Origin: Diphasiastrum complanatum | Lineage: Eukaryota; Streptophyta; Lycopodiopsida; Lycopodiales; Lycopodiaceae | Assembly: GCA_029204225.1 (NCBI GenBank) | Contig: CM055104.1 | Span: forward strand, 38,680,527 to 38,744,526 | DNA length: 64,000 bases | Direction: 5' to 3' | Shown here: positions 25,076 through 36,362 of the stretch, piece after piece | Layout of the letters: each line of letters begins with the position of its first letter | Position numbering within the stretch: position 1 is the stretch's first letter | Position numbers and translations under genes: made by a program | Notes under the pieces: model-generated | The model's input: only the letters and a program-made list of their open reading frames with translations | What the model was told of the DNA's origin: nothing | The model's database searches: none

Positions 25076-28000
25076 CACACCTCAGACTCTCAGAGGCTAA
25101 AGCTGCAACTTGCAACTTGCAAGCATAGTTACAACTTACTAAAAGCTATAACCTTAAAGCCAGAGGCTGGTTTGCAAATGCCAGCAATGTCTTAGAGAAC
25201 ACCTTGGATTAGAGTGTCCTGACCTACAGTCCACATATGTCAAGAAGCTAGATATGTAAGTCCTAAGTAGTAAGTAGGATAGTGTGCGTTAACTCTAGTT
25301 TAGCTACAAGTCAAGTGAAGCACATACTTAAGGAGATTTAGAGAATGTTTTCTAGAATAGAACGTGAGGGTTCTAATTTCGCACACGTAGGAAACTTTGA
25401 CTTCCTTATAGATATGGTGCTTATGTAGGTCAATCCACCACTTCTATTGGAGATTTGTTTTCGTCGTTATGTTTTATCCTTGTTGTATCTTCAGTGAATG
25501 CTAGTAGGATCTATACTCAAATGATAATCAAAGGATTAAATTTCTCTCAAGCTATTCTTTTTGTTTTTCTGATAAATTCGCAAATGTTTTATCTCTTGAT
25601 ATACCCATGTGATTGAAATTGTTCTTTGTAGTTCTATTTTTAATTCAGCTCCTTATCATGTCCATTACTCACAATAAAATGAATTTGCTAGCAACTTGAG
25701 TAGCTCTTTAAAAAAGTTTTTGTATGACTTCCATTTCGCTCTCCTATGTTGTTGGTTCAAAATAAAGATGGGAAGTAGCCTAAAGAGCACTCAACAAAAT
25801 CATAGTAAAAAATTGGTTTGATATACCATTCTTTTATCAAGGATAGACTACAGGGTGTCACAATCTTTAGTGGCATTGATTTAACAAGTGGATATCATCA
25901 AACAAGGGTTGTGTGAGAAGCTTAGAAACCCGGTTCGAGGTTTTGGGGTCGAAACCTACAGTAAAATGCATTCCAAAATTCATTGGTGTAGTACGTTTTT
26001 TTTTCTAATATGTAATACTTAAAAAAAACAAAAATCCCATAGTTCAAATCCTAAAATAGAACTACAAAAACATGCACATAATAACACCAAAAAATGGATC
26101 ATCTAGCAAACCACAACTTTTTTATACACACTAGAACATGACTAGAACTTGCTAAATTACGTTCACAAGAAGAAAAGCACATCATAAGACTCTCTGTTGC
26201 CTATGTAGTGCAAGCTCACAACAAATGTACAAAGCTCTCTTTGGGTCAATATCATGGCTCATGGCAGGAAGAATCACAAGAAACACATTGTTGTGCCTAA
26301 CCTACAACATAAATTTAACCTAAAAAACCTTCAATTTGAAAGTGCATCAGCCCACCCTATTCACCCACTTGAACGGACCATCCTGTACCCGAAACATTCA
26401 GCAACCTATATAAATGTACCGCGCTTAATTAGAGCTTTAATCTGATACCCATATTGCCCACAAAAAAATAAAATAAAATAAAAATGTTTCTGAGAAACGC
26501 TCCTAAAATCCAGAAATGCGTTTCTAGAAACGCAGTGCAACTATGCCTCGTACTTTTTCTCCTTCACATGAAATTGTAACAAAAGATGAAATTCTGCTAG
26601 ATGCTAAAGAAAAAGAAGTGTTTGCTTGCTTAAAGAAAGCATTAGCTATAGGTTTAGATGTTGGTGATTTTTTTAAACTAAGAAACACTTCTGTGGTAGA
26701 AGTCGATTCTAACTAAACTTGTGTTAGTGATGTTTTGAATCAAGGGGGTGATGCAATTGCTTTTTATAGTTGTCAGCATAATTGGACTAGGACATTTCGA
26801 AAAATGAATCATTGGCTATTATGAATGGCCCTATAGTTTGGAAGAATTATCTCCTAGGAAACTATTTTGTGGTGAAGATAAAACACTAGTCTTGGTTGTT
26901 TTCTCACAAAAGGGAGACCTATTTGAAATGGGCAAATTTAGTGTAAGCTTTTCATTTCTTATCTAGTACACCATTCAGGATAGGATAATAAAGTAGTGGA
27001 TGCACTATCATTTATTGTAGTGGGTGCACTGTCAAGGATGCGTAGAGACATGCTAACTAGTTTCCCTCCTTGGTGCGTTAATATCCTCCTCGGGAGTGGT
27101 GATCCTATGAGACCTGATAATTCTCGTATCATCATGATCAAGCATGTCATCGCGAAGGTGTATGGTACTATACTTCATTTTGCAATGAGTACATAGGTAG
27201 CGACCAAGAAACTCTATTCGATGGGTAAGGCTAGTTCCATGGCACACTACTCCACCACTGAACATCACACTTAGTTAGTTCCATGATTGAGCTGGTTAGG
27301 CACAGATGAGAGAGAGTATATTGGTGTTTTGTGGATTTTAGAAGAGGCTTCGACTTTGTTCCATGACCTTGTTAGAGTTAATGTTCACACTGTTACCCCT
27401 GATGTTGTCATTTAGGATTAATTAGGATTATTGGGCCATGCGTGGGGGCTAATCTAGGGGCCTTTACCTATATTTAGTAAATTCAAGTTAGAATTTAGTT
27501 AGACTAAAGTTCAAGATTCTAGTGCTTGATTTAGAGCACAATTTTTGCTATAGTTGTTGGTGCTTTTACCATATATAGGGACATTAATTAGGCAATTGCT
27601 TTTGCTTTTGCTTTTGCTTTGCTTTTGGCATAGACCAAAGCCTATACGTATGTAGTGTGCCCTAGCTCGTTTGCAATGGGACATAGTTGAAGTTTCTTAT
27701 CACTTGTGTTCTCTCTCATGTGTTTGGCTATTGTTTCATCACAATAGGAATCTTGTCTTGGCTTACTTGATGATCAAATTAGTTTTCTAACAGACACTTG
27801 TTTATTTAAAGGTTGCAGGACATAGGCTTTTCTATAGATACAATATTAGCAGTGATGGCATTAATGAGAGAGATTGGGGTTGTTGTAGGAGTGAGTTAGG
27901 AGTTTTAGATCCAATAAGGAGCACCATTGGGGTGACATAGAGATGTTTCATTTCACCTACTCTCTTTCGTGTAATGATGAGGTTGAGGAGGTTGTCGGCT

Positions 28001-31000
28001 GTGTAGGAGGCTTGGGTGGTGTAGTCTTAGGGATATACTGATCACTATGTCATTATATGTTGATGGTGTGGCTCTAGTCACACTGACTAGAGAGGGGCTT
28101 TAGAGACACCTTGACAATCTACGTGCTTTTTGTACTAGATGGGGGATTGAGGTGAACATTTTGCAGGCCAAAGTTATGGGCTTTTGGAGCCTTCATGTAG
28201 AGACATTTGCTTATCTTGGATGACCAGTGGGATTATCAATGTTGAGTTTGCAATTCCTCTGTTAGTGGCTGATGCCTTCTTCAGGCTCAGGGTCGAACTC
28301 AAACTCTTCATCTTTCCAACCAAAGCAGATACTTTTCTGCAAAATCTATTATTTGATACCCATATTGTCCACAAAAATTTTAAAAAAAGAAAAAAAATAT
28401 CCCCTAAATCAGAAACGTGTTTGTGAACTCATTTCTGGATGCATTTCTAGAAACGTGGCGTAAAAATGGCATCCATAGCAAATTGCTTCAAAGTCGAGTC
28501 TCTTGGTTGCAGTTTACATTGTGTATGTCCAAATCATCAAGGGCATACCCACCATCTTGATTGTGTATTGATATTGGGCCGGTTGTGTTTTCAAGCTTCA
28601 CTTCCTAACAAGCAGGAAATGTTTTCAAGAAACCAATAGTTCACAGTGTCAGATAATCCCCTATTCTAATTGAATCTTTGCTGGAAAAATCCAAGAGCAA
28701 TGCTAATAGGTCTTATCACCACCATTCTTATCTAAAGTTATATCGTACTTAGTTTGTTGGCAATGTTTCTGATTCCTGTTTCTATGGTTTAGGAAAAATT
28801 TCAACAAGTTAATCCAAATCTGTTCTAAACTTTGTGCTATGCATGGAGTTGATGGTCTAAGAATTTGTAGGTGGAATCCATGGGTGCTCCTTTTTGTGTA
28901 TTGAATTAGTGTATACAGAAACTGATGTCTACATGTCTACGTGATCATCAGGAGCAGATTTGTCAGATGCAGATCTTCGTGGAGCAGATTTGTCGCTCGC
29001 AAATGCAGCTAAGGAAAATATTGGTTTTCTGTTAAGAGAACAAAGAAATATGCATGTGTCTGGTCATGTTTTTTATACTAAACTCGTCAAGGCATTGGTG
29101 CAGGCAAATTTTAGTAATGCCAATCTCGAAGGGGCGCTTGTGACAGGAAACACATCATTTAAAGGTGCCAAGATTGAAGGTGCAGGTATTGATTCAATGC
29201 TTGTTACTGACTAGCCCATTGTAGTGCAAATAACGTTTGTAATTTCTTTTCAAGGCACACATACTTGTGTCCTCAAAAGCCTTGTCAAAAGAATCAAATG
29301 TTAGAACCTTGAAGAAGGTGTTCATAATCCATCTAATCCAGTAATAAGTATCTTGTGCTCTTAGTTCCTTATGTTGAAACAAGTTGACGAGTCGAACCCT
29401 GTAACAAAGGCCCTCTCTGTGTTTAAAACGTTTACACATGGAAGTGAAGTCTATGCATTCTTTTAGCCTGTTGCATATAATCAAGTCATCTGCACCTCCA
29501 AGATATATGAGCTTTCTTCAAGAATTTGTGAACGAAGCATGTATGAACTCTCAATTTGTACCAAAGTCAAGGGGTTTACATATATTGAATCAAAGTGAGG
29601 GCTGTGCCTCCTTGTAGATTGGCATTGATCATTATGGCACACCTCTTCAAGCCCCCATAAAAAAACACTGTGCTTCCCCTTCAAACCTTGTTCTCTCTTG
29701 TCCAACTATATGCTAGTTTGAAAGCTTGACTTTTGCAATGCAGTAAAACCTTTCCAGAAATATCTGTTTTGTGTATGCACTTTCAGCCATTTACATTGAT
29801 TGATGTTCAAAATCTTTGGGACATGTAGGATGTATCGGTAATCTTGTTTTCTATTTAATGATCAAATTAAAATGTATGTCAAAGCCTGGGGTGATAACTA
29901 ACAGATACTCTGTTAAGACCCCAAGTCAATATAAAATGTCATTACTTGAGAAGCTTGAGGCATTAGTTCAATAGATGGTCTTGAGGTGCTTTCTAGGTGT
30001 CAAACTCGAGCTAGTGATTAATGCTGGAGGGACATGTGTTAACATGTAGGAATAAACAGGACACGAGCTATATGGAGTATAACTGCTATTGACAAAACGA
30101 ATATTGAACAAGAGTAGCTGAATACAAATGTAACTATGATGGTAATGGTATATATATATATATGAATACGCTCATCAAATCAAGTCAAATCCTGGTGCCA
30201 CTGAAGAAAGATGTGATGGAGACTGTAGCTATAAGGATCTTCTCCGAGGATCAAAGACTAGGATGCTGAAATCCATAGAACCAAAGGGAAACGGATGGTG
30301 GACAAACCAACCCAACCAAACCTAGATCGATTGGATCTTAGCCCCCAAGCTATGGATCTACCAATCAATGCTCAATAGGAGAGATGTCACTCCGGTAGTG
30401 TTCTGCTACCAATACCTCAATCAAGCATACACTAGTGAGAGCCCAATGGGTATACTTATACCCTCCAAAGCCCATGCACCACTAGTAGTGCACTATGACA
30501 CCTCACTGGACACCTCTGTAGCCTAACTGGGCCATCTCATCCAGTTCCCCTATGACTCACTCATAATCATAATTAACTTATGGGTTGAGGTAGGCCTATT
30601 GACCTCTAATGGGATAATAAATCCAAGATCAGTTGTGGGCATGACAGTAGCTGGATGTACATCCAATGCATGTTGAGGACGTCGTCGAGGAGGTCGTCTT
30701 TGAAATGTGTCTCCTCAAGTTGATGGCTCTATGAACAACATGATCTGGGTAGTACGCCATCTCTGGTCTCTATGTTGAGAATCATCATTGACTCCACTGT
30801 CCTCTGAGTCTGGATCAATCTGTAATCTCCTACAAGAGAAGGATGTGATATGGAGCTGTGTATCAAAATGACACAGTTAAACTGGCCGACATAGATCTTG
30901 TCGTAGTAGTAACATCTCCTTGACCATGAGTGCAACACGGCGTGGATCCTCATATGCTATAATGGATCTCATTGTGACAGTTGTATCTCGATGAAGACAA

Positions 31001-31593
31001 TGATATCTCCTCTCTTTGATCTTATAATATACTAGGCATCTAAATAAGAAGTGCTCATTAGGAGATGCCGACATCACTCTGAAAGCAACCAAGGACTCGC
31101 TCATGTAGTGCCATCACTGCTAGGACTGTATCATCGGAGAAGCCAAAATCATGTAACTGCTGGATGAGAAGGGAACATGGGATAGAATCAAAGGTCTTCA
31201 TGAAGTCAACAAAACAATACTAAACTGTCTGTCTCCTCTATTTGGCTTCCTCGATGATAGCACAAAGAGTGAAGACATAACTTGTAGTGAAATAGTGAGC
31301 TCGGAAGCCAACCTGGCTTAGAGCATGTGATTTCCTGATCTCTACCTCAGAACTTACTACTGACTAAAAAATAGTGCCATATAGCTCCGCAATAATGTGC
31401 CTGATCATGATAATACGATAGTTACCAGGATTCTTGAGGTCACCATATTTGTGAATGCGATGGATAATATTAGTACACCAAGAAGATGGAAAATCGTAGA
31501 CAACAACATGATTGAGTAAAGTGGCTAGGATGGGAGAAAGTGGGTAGCAACATGAATCAACAATTCTAGCTCAAGGTCCTCAATGTCTCTAGT

Positions 31594-31668
<75 letters not shown>

Positions 31669-34600
31669 CAGAAAGAAGAAGAAGCTTTATTAATGTATTT
31701 TCTATACCAAAAGGTATATAAGACTAAAAGATACATGTCGAGTGTGGTAACAGAGGGAGCGTGTGTAACGACTCCAAGTAGTACGAAATAAAAAGTACAT
31801 GTAGAGAACTAATGTGCTCTGAATGTAAATGACTAACATGTACTATAACCGCAATATGAATGTAAGAAGAAGGTCTGAAAGACCCAAGTCAAATGCGGAT
31901 CGTGAAAAAGGATGTGATAGGCATAGTTGTTGCATGGATAGCTGAATGTTGTCTATGGTGTCGACGTCGGGATGTAGGGCCTCGCATAATGGGACGTGTA
32001 ACTCTCGTGGTCGCCTGAGGCTGGGTGGTGCGTCGTCTCTGCGTCCTAGGCCTGGGAATGTCGTCGCAATCGTTGTCAGTCATGTTTGCATCAGAATGCG
32101 ATCTTCTTCGAGAGAAGAAGGATGTAATCTAAGATTGTGTGGCTGGATAAGTATGCTGAACTGTCTGACATAGTTCATGTCGTAGGAGGGACATCTCACG
32201 TATCATTAGTGCCACACAGCGGGGGTCCTCGTATGAGATAAGGGACCGTAGTGTAACTGGTGACTGACAAAAAAGGTAGGGATATCTCCCTCTGATCTCA
32301 TAGTAAACTGGACATATGAATAGGAAATGCTCCTCGGACTCGACCATAGATAAAGAGCACAACTGGCAAAGCTGCTCCTCTCGCGGGGAACCCAAGAAGC
32401 GTCTGGTCTCAATCGCCAACTGATGTGAGGAAACTTTGAACTAGCCTAGCAGAAATCGAAGCCCATGAGATAGTCCTAAGGTAAGATAGTGTGGCAAAAC
32501 TGGGAATCCCACTGTGTCTAGCTCCATAAAGTGTGTCCTGTAATACTCATGGGTGCCCAATGGAAGGTCTGTGATAGAGATGCCATGTGTATCCAATATC
32601 TGGGAGGCTTGAGAAAACCATGATAGTCGATCCCCTGGTCATAAAGGTGTCGTGATGAGACAAGTGCCGTCTGTATGTATCTCTGCTCATATGTGGGTAG
32701 CATCATGATACGCTGATTATATAGGATAAGCTGAAAGATGGGCTAGCTATAGGGGTGGAACTGCGAACTCTGTCAGGATAATCTGATGTGGGACAGACGG
32801 CTTAGCCCGTATCATCCGAGACAGCATGAGAACCTGTAGTCGTGAAATACTGGTCCAATCAGACGATGTAAGACCCGTACACCATACCTCTACTGCATAT
32901 AGGGCTGTGGGGGTAACAAGAGTATCAAAAATCTGACATTTACTCGAGGCATTCCGAGTAAATCGTTGGAAATAGAAATGTTGACCCTTCCTGTCATGCC
33001 CATGACTGGTCTCAGGTAGCGTGTCCACGCTAGGGATCAATAGACCAACAACCCGTAAGGTAATTGTGACTATAAGGGAATTGGGGCCCTTATGTGTACA
33101 TGGTCATAATTAATGGTTGTAGGCCTAAACACATGGTGGTGGAGTTGGTATGGGTCTATCAGTGAGTCATTGGGGAACTGGATGACGTGGCCCAGATAGG
33201 CTGCAGAGGTGTCCAGTGAGGTGTCACAGTGCACTACTAGTGGTGCATGGGCCTTGGAGGGTAAAAGTATACCTATTGGGCTCTCACTAGTGTATGCTTG
33301 ATAGCATGACCGGTGGCAGGATGCTGCTGGTGTGATGCCTCATTCCTCTTTGTGATTGATCCATAGCTTGGGGGCTAGATCCGTTCGATCTAGGTTTGGT
33401 TGGGTTGGTTTGTCCACCATCAGGTTCCCTTGTGTTGCTTGTGATTGGCATGCTTAGAATAGGATCCTTGGATTGAGGACTTTATATTGGTATCAGAGCC
33501 TATCCTGTGGTTAAGGAAAGGCAATCTGCAAGCTTGAGAGTTTGGGAAAATTTGGGCAGCATCTACCCTATTTTCCAGCTATAATGAAATCTAGTGTTTG
33601 TAAATCTCTAAAAATTATTTGCTTATGCATTTGTGGTTTAAATATTTTCTAGATCCGATACAGCTCACCGAGTCAGGAGCGCTACTTCTGAGTTAGTCGT
33701 TGTAAATCAACAATAGAAATCTTACTTATGGATATTATTGTTGAAATGTATTGCTTATAAGTCACAACATTTATGAGTCGTTTTGGATTCATTTCTAGAT
33801 GGCTGTGCATAGAATACACGAGAACTTTTGGGACTTATCTTTTCCCGTTCGGAAAGGATGGAATGCTATCCCAGAAGACTCAAGAGAGTTGGATAGTTGT
33901 TTTCCAAAAGTTAGAACTTCACATAGTGAGGTTCTGGTAAATCTTAAGTTATTCTAGATTAGAACTTAAGAATAAATTCTAGACGTATTCTAGATTGGAC
34001 CCTAACTTTGGAATGACAATTTGTGCCATGTCTAAAGTAAGGGCGTTATTGGTTTACAATCCTTATATAAACACCATATGTGAGTTGGAAAAGTCTGAAA
34101 CTTTCCAGATGGAAAGGACTTTTGGAACAACTCATGTGTCTTTTAAGAATTGTGATGCACTCTTACAATATGGTATGGTCTTGGGAATCTGGAGAGTTGG
34201 GATTGGTGAATCATAACTCAGATTCTAGGAAATACCTAATCCATAGGAGAGGATAGTGTTCATACCCCGAATGAATAAACATGATAGTGGAATTTTGGTA
34301 CGAGTGATCACCTTACCAAATCAACTATGTTTATTCGGGTAAAGAGCAAGTAGTTATAGAGTGTCATAGATGCTCGGTAACTATACAATTTATCAATCGT
34401 TTAGTTCTTGTATCCAAGATCTTTTTCGGGTTCAAGACGAGATACACTCGAGATTCATCCAACAGGTCCAATTGATCTCCAGATCCAAGATGCTCTCCTT
34501 CACGTAGACTCTTCCTTCCTGTTCCCAGAAACTTAAGGAGGAACTTCCCCAGTTTTAAGTTCTGAGGACGGAACTTGAATAAGGGGGGAAGAATGTCATG

Positions 34601-36319
34601 CCCATGCCTGGTCTCGGGTAGCGTGTCCACGCTAGGGATCAGTAGACCAACAACCCGTAAGTTAATTGTGACTATAAGGGAATTGGGGCCCTTATGTGTA
34701 CATGGTCATAATTAATGGTTGTAGGCCTAAACACATGGTGGTGTAGTTGGTAGGGTCTATCAGTGAGTCATTGGGGAACTGGATGACATGGCCCAGATAG
34801 GCTGCAGAGGTGTCCAGTGAGGTGTCACAGTGCACTACTAGTGGTGCATGGGCCTTGGAGGGTATAATTATACCTATTGAGCTCTCATTAGTGTATGCTT
34901 GATAGCATGACCGGTGGCAGGATGCTGCTGGTGTGATGCCTCATTCCTCTTTGTGATTGATCCATAGATTGGGGGCTAGATCCGTTCGATCTAGGTTTGG
35001 TTGGGTTGGTTTGTCCACCATCAGGTTCCCTTGTGTTGCTTGTGATTGGCATGCTTAGAATAGGATCCTTGGATTGAGGACTTTATACTTCCCAAGTCTG
35101 GCGGAAGCTGCCTGTCGCATGCCAAAAATAGGGCATGCAAAAAGCAAGAAGAGACAACCTCCAAGGGCTGCCTATCAAAGATGAGTTCCTGGCGCTGCAT
35201 AAAAGCTCTTGATGTGTTGAAAACCATAACTTTGGTTTTCAATATGTTAACCCCCAATCCCCGTAGGCATGAAGACTATCTAGTTGTCGCTATAATTCCT
35301 CTCTGGTAGAAGATAAGAGAACCACATCATCTGCATATAAAAGTATAGCAATCAAGATACTCCCAAGCCTGCAACCTGTGCCACCACATCCCTCGATGAC
35401 TCTCTCAAGCTCGTCAACATATAGCCCGAACAGGGTTGGAGAAAGAGAACAACCTTGTTTCATGCCAATAGTGCTCCAGATATGATTTGAGATGCCGGTG
35501 TCACTCCGAAAACAGCCAAGGACTCTCTCATATAGTCCCATCACTGCCAAGATCGTGTCAGTAGAATAACCAAGTCACGTAAACGCTGAGTGAGAAGGGA
35601 TCGTGGAACAGAGTCGAAGGCTTTCCTGAAGTCAACAAAACAACAGTAGACCCTCTCTTTCGTGTGTCTAGCCTCCTCAATAATGGCCCGAAGGGTGAAG
35701 ATATGATCTGTGGTGTAGTAGTGTGCCCGGAAACCTGCCTGGCCCAATGCATGTAATCTCTTAGACTCTGCCTTAGAACTGACTGATGACTGGACGATGG
35801 TGCCGAATAACTTAGTAATGATATGCCCAATCATAATGGTGCGATAATTACCAAGGATCCATGGGGTCACCAGTTTTATGAATGGGACGGATAATGTTGG
35901 TACACGAGGAGGAAGGGAAACCGGAGACAATTGCTCGATTGAGCAAAGTGGCTAGGGTAGGCGATAGTGTGTCTGCATCATGGATTAATAGTTCAGATTT
36001 GAGGTCATCAATATGGTGGGGCGACGGGTTTTCAGTCTCTTGATGGCCATCGGGACCATGTCCGAGGTGAAGAAAGTGAAAGTAGTCGACCGAGGAGAAA
36101 TGGAGATGGGTGTGTCTGTGGGTGTAGTATATAAGGTAGTGGCGTATGTGGTCTAGGTATGAAGATTAGTGAGGGGAGGAGGTGGGGTACGGGGAATGAA
36201 TTCCCTCCAGAAGGCACTGGTGGAGGAACTGCAAAGGGAATCAACTAAGCTTTTCCCTTTTTGTGTTTCATACACCCGTTTCTTCCGATGGAGGGCATGG
36301 TGGAAAGGTCGACGAGCTT

Positions 36320-36362
<43 letters not shown>

